Source: Lobulomyces angularis
Lineage: Eukaryota; Chytridiomycota; Chytridiomycetes; Lobulomycetales; Lobulomycetaceae
Assembly: GCA_027604685.1 (NCBI GenBank)
Contig: JADHYX010000160.1
Location: forward strand, 1 to 48,029
DNA length: 48,029 bases
Direction: 5' to 3'
How positions within the stretch are numbered: the first letter of the stretch is position 1; each line of letters opens with the position of its first letter. A program made the translations under genes and the position numbers. Positions 10,358 to 21,924 of the stretch are shown here, piece by piece. The notes beneath the pieces are model-generated. The model saw only the letters and a program-made list of their open reading frames with translations. It had not been told where the DNA came from and ran no database searches.

Positions 10358-10871
10358 TTAAAAATCGCACTGTGGATGAAGTCGATTAGCGTTTGCACAT
10401 GGGTTTTCTAATTTAGGTGCTGTAATAAAAAAAAGAGTTAAAAAAATATATGGTAATTACAGTGTTTCTTACCTAGTGGAGGTAATGGAGGTGGGCCAGG
10501 TAGAAAGGTTTGAGGGTTCTATAAAGAAAAGAATAATTAAGTACCTTTCTTAATTTAGAAAACAAGTAACTTACCCAATTTACCTCGGCATCACGTTTTA
10601 CAACTTCACGCTTGTTCAATTTGACAGCTTTTTCAGCTAAAGTTCTTTTTTCATGGTGAGGTGTGAACTGACCAAAAGATAATCTCTTTAAGAGGTGAGG
10701 TGGGAGTTTCCCATCAGCTAGTCTTTTTTCAAGAAGGTGAAGTGGAATAGGTGCAAATCTTTTAGCAAAATCAGGTTCTCTTTTTGTTAATTTTTCTGAA
10801 CCAGTAACAGTACCAGTTGGTAAGGAGTTAACAATAGAAGTGAGCAATACAGTGTAAAGTAAGAATTTCAT
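10358..10871 (-). CDS. Secreted propeptide with seven Lys-Arg sites (Kex2-type precursor)
   Basis: Three exons (10871-10575, 10518-10473, 10419-10358) splice in frame to 134 aa. Residues 1 to about 16 form a signal peptide. Lys-Arg pairs occur at 30-31, 37-38, 49-50, 62-63, 75-76, 87-88 and 92-93. Cutting there would release EPDFA, FAPIPLHLLE, LADGKLPPHLL, LSFGQFTPHHE, TLAEKAVKLN, EVV and a 41-residue C-terminal peptide starting DAEVNW, rich in Pro and with two Cys nine residues apart. Three central peptides are 10-11 residues long, hydrophobic, with Pro and His near the end, and look like diverged repeats. This is the plan of Kex2-processed repeat proteins and of alpha-factor-like pheromone precursors in fungi. 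No known mature peptide is recognised. It lies 500 bp tail-to-tail from the Ly6-like gene. Confidence 0.8.
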
Positions 10872-11345
10872 CTTTTTATTAGTTTTAATTTCAAAATATT
10901 ATGTAAAAAAAAAAAAAAAAAAAATTTGCCTTGTTCTATTTATACTAAAGTAGAAATTAACGAAAAAGAATAATTGATTGGTCTAAAATTTTTTTGTGAT
11001 TGGAAAAAATCAAAAGTCGCGTCTTTTTACTTTCACGAAAAAAATACTTTTTAAATTTTTTTTTTTTACTGTTAAACATTTTAAACAACGAAAAATATAC
11101 TTTTTTTTTTCAAGTAGATAGAAAATAAAATATTGCACATAAAATAGTTTTTTTTAAAGCTTATTTTAACGAGAAATTTAAAAAAAAAAATTATATTTTG
11201 ATGCTATACACAACAAAATAAAAAAATTTTTTTAACTAGAAAAAATAATAATAATAATAATAAGATACTACTTAAAAAACTAATTTAACAAAAAAAAAAA
11301 TTTCAACATTTTGTATTTATTGCTAAAAAAAAAATTGAAGATTTG

Positions 11346-12163
11346 TTAAAATGCGAATTTTAATTTTTTTTGAAGTACCTTTGAAAAGTATTTCTTAGCA
11401 TCTTTAGTATCAATAGTATCAGCGCCTTTAGTCCAACCAGCAGGGCAAACTTCTCCGTATTTTTCATTGAATTGTACAGCTTCGACTAATCTTAGTACTT
11501 CATCGACGGATCTTAACAAAATTGCATTACTTATATATAGCTTAAAAAGTATACCTTCCGATAGGTAAATCATTAATCATAGCAACTCTAACATTTTGTT
11601 CTGGATCAATGATGAAAGTACCTCTAAAAGCAACACCATCATCATTTAGCACTCCATAGTCGAGAGCAATTTTTTTGGTTAAATCGCTTAAAAGAGGGAT
11701 TTTCATAGCACCCAAACCACCTGGAATTATAATATGATTAATAAAAAAAAGAGGGTTTTAAATACCTTCTTTTCTGGGTTGGTTGGTCCAAGCTAAATGA
11801 GCATATTCAGAATCAACACTTACTCCGACAACGCTAGTTTGTAAAGCTTGAAATTCTGGAAATCTATCAGAAAAGGCGATGATCTGAAAATTAACGAAAA
11901 AAAGGTTAAATATCAAAAAAAAAAAAAAAAAAAAAATTGATCAATGTAATATTACTTCAGTTGGGCAGACAAAAGTAAAGTCCAATGGATAAAAAAATAG
12001 AACTAGGTATTTTCCTAAAAAAGTAACCAAGTATTAAAAAAAAATAATAACTTAAAATAAAAGGGGAACCTTTGTAGTCATCCAAAGAAAGAGTTTTAAA
12101 TTCGTTATCTACTAATGCAGTAGCTTTAAAATTTGGTGCTTTTTTTCCAACTGAAACTGTCAT
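11346..12163 (-). CDS. Typical 2-Cys peroxiredoxin (Tsa1/Prx1 type)
   Basis: A thiol peroxidase that reduces hydrogen peroxide and organic peroxides, recycled by thioredoxin, mostly cytosolic. About five or six exons encode roughly 200 aa. The start is [18 protein letters not shown]. The peroxidatic Cys is in [12 protein letters not shown] (about 11960), followed by [52 protein letters not shown] and the resolving Cys in EVCPAGW (about 11440). The GGLG and YF motifs that make eukaryotic enzymes prone to overoxidation are both present (GG created across an intron, YFSK at the end). The C-terminus runs about ten residues past YFSKV (LQKKLKFAF), longer than most relatives. Downstream is a long homopolymer-rich gap. 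Confidence 0.92.
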
Positions 12164-12859
12164 TTTTTTAAAAAAATATTTTTTTTTTTTTTTTTTTTTT
12201 GTTTGAGTCTTATAAATTTTCGGAATGTCATAATCTGGTGCTGATTTATAATAAAAAAAAATGAATGATTAAAGACTGGAAGTGGTTATATGAGATGGAT
12301 TAGTCAGGATAACTTTGAATTTTGTAATATTGCGTGAATTTAATTATAAAAGGATAGTTGAAAACTTTCTTTAAATTTCAAATTATTTTTCCTATCAAGA
12401 AATGGATTTAAAGTTTTTGTTTAAAATTTTCAGAGTTCTTGAACTAAATATTTAATAACAACTCCTTTCTTCAACATATTCTTAATTTAGCATAGATTTA
12501 TTAATTTTTGAAATGGATAATAATATTACAATTTCTGATACATAGGTTAATATAAAGACTCACTTCTATCAAAGTTAGATTAGCGTTATATAATCAAGAT
12601 GTAAACTATTTATAATTTTGGTTTAGTGTTATCAATCATCCAAAAAATTAAAAATTTTTTTTTTGTACTATATTTTTAAAATTGGCCAAAGAAAAAAAGA
12701 TTAAAAATAAATAAAAAATAAAATAAACGAATAAAAAAAAATTAAAGAAATTAAAAGAATTACAATGTTTTGTCTATTTTTTTTTATCCTTAAATAAAAT
12801 AATTTAAAAGTTTTATTGAAACTCCGAAAAGAAAATTTGGCAATAAAAAAAAGTATAAT
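12164..12859. other. Divergent intergenic region
   Basis: About 700 bases between the starts of the peroxiredoxin gene and the Byr4-like gene, so both promoters should lie here. It opens with a T21 tract just upstream of the peroxiredoxin ATG. No open frame, RNA gene or clear operator is visible. Confidence 0.5.
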
Positions 12860-15379
12860 ATGGATGACATTGAAGATGGTATTGAGTGGGATGACTTCGC
12901 AGTACCGTCATTAACCGAAAACTCAGTGCTTGAAGCACACAACCAAGATCATTCAGCTGTTACTGAAGGTTCAGAATGCATCAGCAATTCAATGAAAACT
13001 CTCCCTGGACCAAAAATGACGACGATATTGTGGGACCCAACAAAAACTCATTACGAAATACCAAAGGACATGAGAATCAATAATTGGCTAGAGGAAAATT
13101 TTAAAACTGATAATGAGGGTGGCCAAGAAGACGAGAGCAATATTTCCGAAACTTGCATTAATTATTTAAAAGATGGTGAGTATCAAAATAATGCAAATGC
13201 ACATCAAGTCATTAGTACTCAAAACTTAAATTCAAAACTACTGGAAACGGATTTCGACGAAGATTTTGATTTTGAAAGTAAAGGAATTGAAGATTTCAAC
13301 ACTTTACCAAAATTATTTCAAAAAAAAAATGTTGAAGTTTTGGAAAATTGCACTGAGCAATCTGGCTGGATAACCCCAAATTATCTCAGAAATTTAAGTC
13401 CAACTTTAAAAAAAAGATTACTCTCTTCTCCGACACCAAGGTAAAATAAATAAATTCGTTATCTACAAAACATTTTTAATATTTTTTCACTTTCAGTTCA
13501 AGCGCAAGTATGATTTGTAGCGAATCTGATGAAGAAGGTTTTGACGATATTGAATTTCCTTCAACCATAGATGATACAACATTTGAAAGTTTGAGACAAA
13601 ATAAATTAAACCAGATTGATAAAGAAGTTACTAATACAAATGAAGATTTAGAATTAGAAAACTTTTTGGAAGATTTAATTATACCTGAAAAACTTGAGCT
13701 TAAGGATCTTGATTTGAATAAGTTTAAGACTTCAAAAGAAAATGAAGAAGCAAATTTCAAGGCTGTTAATAGTCATGATTACGGAGCAGAGGGCAGATTT
13801 GAAGATTTTGATCAAACTGATTTAGATTATTTGGATTTTGGAGAAGATGTAGATTGTTCTCCTTTTGATAAAAGCTTTTTAATTGAAAAAAATGAATTAA
13901 AGGACAACTCTATGACATTGTTAGATTCATCATTAAATGAAAGTGATGTTATTACTGAAAATATCATATCTCCTTTAAATAATCACTTCATAAACAGTAA
14001 TAGCAACAGCACATCTGTCGCTGATATATTGGAGTTATTTTCAGTAAATGGAGAAAATAATACTGTGATTGAAGAGCCCCCTCAAAAGGTAGAGGAAATC
14101 ACGATCAGCGAGTTAAATTTTAGTTCCGTTGTTAAAAACAACCTTGTTACAGACAATACAATGCCTCAAAAGGAAGAAGCGGAAAAAAAATCTGCTATCA
14201 AAGTCGCCAAAACTGAAAAATTAAACACTATTGATACAAAATTATGTAAGCTACCTAATCAAAATACTTTAAAAACACCAACCAAACAAACCACAGCAAC
14301 TAAAATTCCAACTTCTACACTACAGCAGAAAACCAAACCACATGGTAATCATCAACGCATGTTGTTGAAACCAAAAAAAAATACTAATTTCGGGGATGGT
14401 AGCGAATTAGACTCCATCGAAGATTTAAAGTACGATAAAAAAGGAGAATCGAGATTCATGAAGTCCACATTAACTTTTACAAAAAAAGTTACTGGAAGTG
14501 GAATGAATCAAAAATTGAACTCAAGTACTCCTTTACGAAAAGAAAGCAACAGAATTGGAATGCCAAAAAATAACTTTAATAGTGGACAAACCAGCTTAAC
14601 CAGATCAAATGTTGGAGGCAACAGTCTGAGGAGTACAAAAATCGATGATGCATCAAATTGCCGAAGCAGAACTGATATATATAACCATAACTTAAAGAGT
14701 AATAGCTCCTTTGCGTTATCCAATTCTCGAAGACCAGTTAATCAAAATCATTTTTCTACCCAAATAAATAAAAAAGTATGTGTAAATATTTATTATACTA
14801 ATTTTTTTTTTTTCGAATCTAATTAAGAAATCGCGTAAACAGCCGACATTGATTAGAAATATGAACCCTGCTAATTCAGTTAAAGGTTTAAGAATTTATA
14901 CTCGTAGATATGTTAAGAATTTTTTTTTAGTTGTTGGGGAAATGGTTTATAATCCAATCTTAAAAACTTGGGAAGGAAACGACAAAGTCTTACTGGAATT
15001 TGAAAACAACCTACAACCTTCGAATAAAAACCTAATTAAACCTACTAAAAATTTTCAACACCAACAAGGGGAAATGACCTTCGATCCCATCAAAATGAAA
15101 TGGATTGGAAATGAAGCTGAGGCTGATAATATATTTGATGGTCTTGAAGATTTAAACGACGACAAAAAAATGTTTAGCAAGGATGGGAAACTTTTAAAGA
15201 GTAGTGAATTATCTAGCGAATTTGATATTGGAATCAAATTTAAAGAAGCGTTGTTTTTGAGTGAAGTTCAACATAAGCTGGCAATGGGAAAATGGTACCC
15301 CAAGGCTGTAACGGAGGCCAGAACTGGGTTTAGAGATGCTTCAAAAAGTTATTTGTACGAAATAAGAAATATTTATTAG
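12860..15379 (+). CDS. Byr4/Bfa1-like mitotic-exit (SIN/MEN) GAP scaffold
   Basis: Three exons (12860-13440, 13497-14775, 14828-15379) splice in frame to 803 aa. Most of the protein is acidic and low complexity (Asp/Glu/Asn/Ser). The C-terminal third carries the conserved pieces: RKQPTLIRNMNPANSVKGL, then two copies of a motif of the form VxGEMxxxPxxxxWxGN (GEMVYNPILKTWEGND and GEMTFDPIKMKWIGNE). This arrangement is what I recall for fungal Byr4/Bfa1, which partners Cdc16/Bub2 as a two-part GAP for the Spg1/Tem1 GTPase at the spindle pole and delays mitotic exit. At 803 aa it is longer than S. pombe Byr4. The identification rests on short motifs, so it is moderate. The stretch 14913-14931 looks like a tiny intron but keeps the frame and is treated as coding. 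Confidence 0.65.
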
Positions 15380-15607
15380 TAAGGAAGTAGTAAATCTTAT
15401 TTTTTTCATTCAGTTTATATACAAATTTTCAGTTATTTACCATCACTTCTTTTTTTAAAATTTTAAATTTAGAAGATGTAATATTTAATATAGTTTCTTC
15501 ATTTTTTTATGGAAAAGAAAAAAAAGTATTAATATTTGAATTCCAAAAAAAAAAATAATTCTATTTATACATATAAAAATAAATAAATCTATATTACTTA
15601 AAAAACC

Positions 15608-17290
15608 TTAGACCTTTTCCAGTAGTACCAAAGCAACATTACCTTTAATTTAATAAAAAAAAGAATATGAAAAATAAAAAAAATAAAAAAGATTTACTAA
15701 CCTGTTTTTCCAGTTCTTAAATTAGTTCCACAAACTAATCGCTGTTCTTCATTATCAAAAAAAGTAACATTGTCTATTAAATCACCAATTTTCAGTTCTA
15801 ATTCATCAAATATCGGAGTATAATTGTTTATTGCAATATATCTAAATAAGGATAGAATTAAAATCAAAAATTTTTAGTGTAGAATATTTTACCTTAAATT
15901 TTTTTTTTTTAACCTTAATTTACTTAATTTTCTTTCAATTTTAACAATTCCATTTTCAGTTTTCACAGAGTCATTGCTAGATTTTAGATTACCACTGTGC
16001 TTTCGATTTAGAGCTGGTTCACTGTTACTTAAATTAAATGGATTTGATTTTTCCCACTCGAAATTACTGATATTTAAACTGTTGCTTAAACTAAGTGTAT
16101 TCCCACTATATAAGTCTAATGGGCCACGTTTCTTGGTGCTACAATTGCTCAAATTCCTTTTCAGGGCTAAACTATTCCTTTTCTCATATTTTCTAGTTTT
16201 ATAGCTTTTGTAGAGTAGAAAAGTACTGGCAAAAAATATAAGAATGCAGCATAATCCTAATATTACAGATAACATCTTATAAAATTCCAATCCCTCCAAT
16301 AGCATTCTATATTCTCCGACAGCATGAGGTACAAAGGGTAGAGTGTCGTTTTCTACAATTTCAGTAACTATATTGCATCCTATCATTAAAGTTTAATAAT
16401 ATTTAACATCAATATATATATTACTAGGTAAGGTTTTATTTATGGTACAGATAGAGGATGGATGGTTTTCTGTAACACACACACCAGATATACCAAGATC
16501 ATTGATATTACAGCTACTTAATGTATTGGTAAGCTGAGGTAGTGGTCCTGAAAAAAGGTTATACTCCAAATTTCTAAAAAAATTTTAAAGTTTAAAATTA
16601 CAATTTTTTCAATAAAACAAATATTTACAATTCTTTAAGTTCAGTTAAGGGTTCTAAAAAATTTAATCCACCAGAAAGATAATTTTTTGATAAATTCAAA
16701 CTGATGAGATTCTTAAAGTTAAGAAATGAATCCGGTAATATTTGTCCACTCAGTAAATTGCTTGTGAGCGACAAATGCTTTAAAGTATTACTAAAATTTA
16801 AAGTTTTTAATTCAGTATTGAGTAAGTTGTCCTCTAAAATTAAGGATTCCAACAGAGTACTGTTTTTTAAGGTAGGTATGTCTGATAATTTAAAGCATTT
16901 CAAAGAAAGGGAACGTAATTGTGTTAAAGTGTCTGGAAATGAGGTTGGCACAAAATTTTTATTAAAAGAGGGAGAATTGCACTTGTTCACATCACTAAAA
17001 TAATCAATACCAAGATTAGCTTTATTGTAAATTTACTTACACACTGAGGACTCTATTGTTTGAATCACAAGCAATTGATACAGAAGAGGAATTTTTGTAA
17101 CAGCAAGCATGTATAAATGTAAAAGGATCGAAATTGTTTAGTCCTTGACAATCACTCACTGAAGATGGCTCATTAACTGTTAAAAATATAATTAGAAAAC
17201 TTCACGCATTCAGTACATTTTACCAATTTGTGGATTTGATGTAATTAAACTGAATATGAGGGTAATAAGGAAGTACTTTGGTGGAAACAT
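15608..17290 (-). CDS. Single-pass LRR receptor-like protein with cytoplasmic SH3 domain
   Basis: About seven exons encode roughly 475 aa. A signal peptide (MFPPKYFLITLIFSLITS) is followed by a Cys-containing cap (ACCYKNSSSV) and plant-type leucine-rich repeats: LRSLSLKCFKLSDIP, LESLILEDNLLN, LKHLSLTSNLLSGQI, LISLNLSKNYLSGGL, LNLEYNLFSGPLP. A membrane helix (MLSVILGLCCILIFFASTF) comes next, then a basic, Ser-rich cytoplasmic stretch. The last 60 residues match an SH3 domain: YIAINNYTPIFDELELKIGD (ALYDY and DELxLxxGD equivalents) and TGKTGNVALVLLEKV. SH3 domains bind proline-rich partners, so this would link an outer ligand to cytoplasmic adaptors without a kinase. The conserved Trp of SH3 is replaced in the N-Src/WW region (EEQRLVCG), which may affect binding. 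The exact ligand is unknown. Confidence 0.8.
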
Positions 17291-17792
17291 TTTCCAGTTA
17301 AATTTTAGCAAAAAAAAAAAAAAATAACTACATATTTAGAATATTTGACCTATATTTAACTGTATAAACCTTCAAGAAATAATATTTAGCATATTTCTAA
17401 CCCGTTAATCTGCTGCATGAACTTAACACAGTGAGCTCTCCTTTCTTTTAACTCCCTTTCTTATTATATTAAAGTTGCTATTCAGTTTAACTAATAAAGT
17501 ATCAATATTTGGACTTAGCGTAGTCATAAAATAGCCTAACAATGTACTATATTTCTGAAAGTTTTTCAATCGTACCATCGAACACTGTAATTATTCAGAA
17601 AAGAGTTAATATCAAAGATATTGAACAGATTTAAGTTAAATGTAAAATTTGCGACTTCAAAATCATTATTTGTTAATACATGAGCAAAGTTTCCAATTCT
17701 ACGTAAGGAGCTGTAATGAGAATTTTTTTTTTTACTTAGGATTTTTTTGGTGAATGATCAAAAAATATTTTACTCCACTTAAAAATTGCAGA
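17291..17792. other. Divergent intergenic region
   Basis: About 500 bases between the LRR-SH3 gene and the M3 peptidase gene, which are transcribed away from each other. Composition is less homopolymeric than other gaps. No frame, RNA gene or repeat is supported. Confidence 0.5.
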
Positions 17793-20426
17793 ATGATCTC
17801 CACTAACATATCTGGTCTAAATTTCAAATTTACCCCCAATCAAGTAAAGGAAACTAGCGAAAGTTTGATTAATCTCAAGCTAAAATGTAAGTAAATCACT
17901 GGCTCCTTTAAAAATGATGAAACCACTATTCAAACTTTATTTTTTTTTTGTTTTTAATATTTCCTTTATAATTAAAAATTTTTCATAGTAAATAACAGCG
18001 TTGCTGAACTCCCTCAAGAAAAATGTAACTTTAAGTCTGTGTTGGGAACTTTATCTTCCAACGATAATGAACAGGAAGTTCACTTCACATCGTTAACCTT
18101 TCTGCATTCCGTTTCTGGTGACAAAGCCTTGCGTGATGTTTCTTCACAAGTGGAAGAAACTGTTAGTGCGTTTGACATAGATCAGTCCATGAGAACGGAT
18201 TTATACACTAGAGTAAAATACGCTGCTGCCAAAAATGAAACTCTTGAAAAAGAGGATAAAAGGCTTTTGGAAAAAACTTTGTTAGATTTTAAAAGAAACG
18301 GTATATTTTTTATTAACTTCAAGGTTAATTTTTTTTTTTTAAGGATTGGATTTGGATGAAAAATCTCAAGAAAAATTTAAGGCAAATCAAAAAAAGATCA
18401 GTGAACTTAGCATAAAATTTGATAAAAACACTGCAGAGGGTTGACCTTTAATTTTATTTTCCACTTTTTAATTTTTTTAATTTTTTAGATAAAACTTTCG
18501 TTTTATTTACGAAGAGTGAGCTTGAAGGTTTGGATGATGATTTTTTGGCCGGATTAGATAAAGAAGTATCCGATGGAGTTGAAAAGTACAAAGTTACAAT
18601 GAAGTACCCAGATTTACTCCCTGTGATGAAGAAAGCAAAACGCTCTGAAACTAGAAAAATTTTACAAACTGCAAATGATGGAAAATGTGTTGAAAATGTA
18701 CAACTCTTTGTTGACACCTTGAAACTTCGCAAGGAAAATGCTGTTTTGTTAGGATACAAAAATCATAATCAATTTAAGTTGGAACCGAAAATGGCAAAAA
18801 CTGAAGAAGCTGCCTTTTCGGTTTTTTTTTTTTTTCCAATGAATTCAATACATATCATTTTTTTTTTTGTAGTTTTTGGAATCTTTGAAAGGAAAGCTTA
18901 AACCTATAGCACAAAAGGAATTAGAAGTTTTGAAAGAGTTAAAGAAAAATGAATGTTTGGAAAATGGCCAGGAATTTGATAATATCATCCAAAGCTGGGA
19001 TTATAATTATTACTCTAATATGGTTCGAGAATCATTTTGTATAGTTTTGACTATAATTTTTTTTTTTTTTCTTAAGCTTCTTGAAAAAAAGTATCAAGTT
19101 GATCATGAAAAAATTAGAGAGTATTTTCCTATGGAAAAAGTAACTGAAACTATCTTTAAACTATACGAAAATGTTTTAAATGTTAAATTTAAAATAACCA
19201 AAGATAAATGGCAAGTATGGCATCCTGATGTTACTGCCATAGAAGTTTATGAATTAAATGATGAATTTTTGGGACTATTTTATTTGGATTTATATCCTAG
19301 GTAGGAGTTTTTATTATTATCACTAAATTTTTATTTTGCTATGAAGGGATGGAAAATATACTCACGCAGCATGTTTTGTAATATTGCACATTAACTGTTA
19401 TTAGCTTACTTTTTTTTTTTCAGAGATTGCAACCTGGTTATGAAAAAGCAGATAATTCAAGAAATTTTCCAATCGCAGCAATGGTACTTGCTGTAATGAA
19501 AAAAAAAATTAATTTTTTTTGAGAAATTAGGTTTCCAACTTTAAAAAACCAACATCAGATAAACCATCACTTTTAAACCATAATGAAGTCGTCACATTTT
19601 ATCACGAATTAGGTCATGTTATGCATAATATTTGCTCAAAAACGAAATGGGCAAGATTTCATGGAACTGCGGTAGAAAGAGATTTTGTTGAAGCCCCATC
19701 TCAGATGCTGGAAAATGTATAACTTAGGCTGAAATACATATTTTTTAACAAAATTCAATTGTTTTGGATTAGTGGTGTTGGGAAACAGTAGTGTTAAAAA
19801 AACTTTCCTCTCATTATAAAACAGGAGAGTCTTTACCAGATGACCTCATCAAAAGACTAGTTGATTCAAAAAAGGTCGGTGTAGGTTTAGCTAACTTGCG
19901 ACAAATTTTTTTTGGAAGTTTTGATTTAGAAATGCATTCAACTGAATTCAAAGATCCAACGGTAACTTGGGAAAGATTAAGAAGAGAAGTTAGTTTAAGT
20001 ATGTTATTTTTAAAAAAGTACTTTAAATACTGAACTTTTTTAGTTCCCATGATTCCTAACACTGTCCCATTCGCTACATTTGGTCACTTAATGCATGGCT
20101 ACGATAGTGGATGTATTTTATTTTTTAACAATTCTGCATAAACTTAATATTCTTTATGTAGATTATGGTTATTTATGGTCAGAAGTTTTTAGTGCTGACA
20201 TGTATTACTCTAGATTCGAAAAAGAAGATAGTATTTTGGAAGGCAAAAAAGCTGGAATGGATTATAGAACTTGGATTTTAAAGCCTGGAGGTAAAAAAAA
20301 AAAATATAAAAATAAAAAGCAAATTTTTAATTTTGTTATAAAGGAAGCATTGATGGAATGGACATGTTAAAGGGATTTTTAGGTAGGGAACCTAATGATG
20401 ATGCGTTCTTGAAAACTTTGCAATAA
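17793..20426 (+). CDS. Thimet oligopeptidase / saccharolysin-like M3 zinc metallopeptidase
   Basis: About ten exons give roughly 670 aa, the normal size of M3A oligopeptidases, which cut short peptides in the cytosol. N-terminal helices include [20 protein letters not shown] and [19 protein letters not shown], and [12 protein letters not shown] fits the family. The zinc site is [11 protein letters not shown] at about 19597-19629 (HExxH), with the third ligand in EAPSQMLEN at about 19690. Further on are [27 protein letters not shown] and the C-terminal signature [20 protein letters not shown]. The usual motif has HEFGH; here it is HELGH. The start at [11 protein letters not shown] gives the expected N-terminus. 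The donor near 20106 is ambiguous and the loop GYD...YGY may be short by two residues. No targeting peptide is seen. Confidence 0.9.
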
Positions 20427-20610
20427 ATTTTATACATAGTTTAAAATTTTTTTTTTTGTTGAAATTTTTTTACAAAAATGATTAAAACTTTACAGCAAAA
20501 AAGTCTTTTAATCTAATAAAATATGTGATCAAAAATTACAGTCTTGGGAAGTTCCAATTATATAAAATATATGTATATAATATATAAAAATGATGCTATT
20601 TCAATAACAA
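20427..20610. other. 3' spacer of the M3 peptidase gene
   Basis: AT-rich spacer with an AATAAA-like signal at about 20515. Nothing else is recognised. Confidence 0.4.
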
Positions 20611-20902
20611 TTATAATGGCCAACAGTCCAAATTTTTAAGAATCGAATAAGTGAGAATGAGCTGCTTTATACCTATTTTTTTTTTTATAAAAACTGGTTT
20701 GATAATTTCATCGACACTGAGACCAACAGCGCTTTCTTTTCTTAAAACATAATAAAAATCATTCGTTATAGCGAAAAGTGGTCTAACTTTATGAAATAAA
20801 TGAAAAAGGTTGGAAATTCGTTTTACCAATATCTTGAAAGTTTTCTTTTTTGTCTTCAGAATTAAAATTTGGCAAGCTTAATCCTCCAGTTCCTCTTCTC
20901 TA
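20611..20902 (-). CDS. Doubtful small spliced gene, unrecognised
   Basis: I do not recognise this. On the reverse strand an open segment beginning RGTGGLSLPNFNSEDKK reaches a GT donor at about 20828. After a 43-base intron it continues as VRPLFAITNDFYYVLRKESA and GLSVDEIIKPVFIKKK to a stop at 20611. A TATAG acceptor lies just before the first segment, so at least one upstream exon is needed for a start codon. A candidate lies between 20960 and 21010 but no clean frame links it. Codon-like composition and acceptor signals favour a gene; lack of a start and of any family match argue against it. Confidence 0.35.
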
Positions 20903-21200
20903 TAAACTAGAACTGCAACTAAATTTTTAGTTGTGTTGGGTCATATTACAAACATTCAGACTCTTCCAATTTTTTTCTATATCGTTTGCTAGTGTATGAT
21001 ACTGCTACTCATAAATTTAAAATACTTCAAACTGGTTGAGCAATCGGTAAAAAAGTCACTTTATTTATTTTTTTGAATTTTATTTTTTCTTGAACCTAAA
21101 TTTAAAATCTATTAAAAAAAAAAAAATTATAATTTAATAATAATTAAAATAAATTAATATAAAAATAAATAAACAAAGAAGAAGAAGAAGAAGAAAGAAA

Positions 21201-21784
21201 ATGTTAATATTTAGAATAAACAAAATAAAGAGTTTAAAATACTTCAAAACAGTACAAAATTTTAATTATGCAACAGCAACGAAACCACCAAAAGGAGGAG
21301 CTAGTAAAGAAAAGAAAGACGGATTTCAAGACAAGAGGAGTGCATTAATTAGTGATATATTATACAAGAATGAAAACAAGTTTAATTTTGACACAATAAA
21401 AAAATCTTATGTGTCAAAAGACTTTGAGGAAAAGTTTAGTGAACAATACCAGTTTATTGAGAGAGTTTGGGCGTTAGAAAAATTTAAAGAAGCTGAAAAC
21501 TATAGTAATAATTTAAAAAGAAAATACGAAAGAATTCAAGAGAGTTTAAAAGTTTTAGAAGGTTTAGATGAGGACCTGTTTAAAGGGTGCTTAAAAAAGG
21601 ATGTTGATGAGAAAGGTCGGGAGATATATGTGAAATTTCCTGTTAAGGTTACTTAATTTTTTTTTTATTTAATTTTTTTTTTTATTTTATTTATTTTTTA
21701 TGTTATTATTATTTTTAGATGAGGATACCTACTGAAACACCTCCATTGAATGGTTGGATTTATCATAATGAAGAAATTATATAA
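21201..21784 (+). CDS. Mitochondrial large ribosomal subunit protein mL40
   Basis: Two exons (21201-21647, 21719-21784) give 170 aa. The first 30 residues are basic and lack acidic residues (MLIFRINKIKSLKYFKTVQN), as expected of a mitochondrial import sequence. The middle is a helical section with LKRKYERIQESLKVLEGLDE. The end, FPVKMRIPTETPPLNGWIYH after splicing, matches the conserved C-terminal tail of mL40 (yeast Mrpl28, human MRPL40), where an arginine-valine/isoleucine-proline-threonine core precedes Pro-Pro and Trp. The protein sits in the large subunit of the mitoribosome. A GAA/AAG microsatellite (about 21177-21197) lies directly before the ATG and should form the 5' leader. Confidence 0.8.
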
Positions 21785-21924
21785 ATAAATTAATAAATAA
21801 CTTAAAATTTACAAAAAAAAATATTAACTTTTTTTAATAAAATTATAAAAATTATTATTAGGTTTTCTTCTTATTTGGTAAAATTACTAGGGGTTTTCAT
21901 TTTTCAACACTTAATACATTTAAA

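Noticed and set aside
14913..14931. GTTAAG...TTTAG looking like a 19-base intron in the Byr4-like gene
   Set aside because: It is far shorter than the other introns and the frame is open through it, so it is left as coding.
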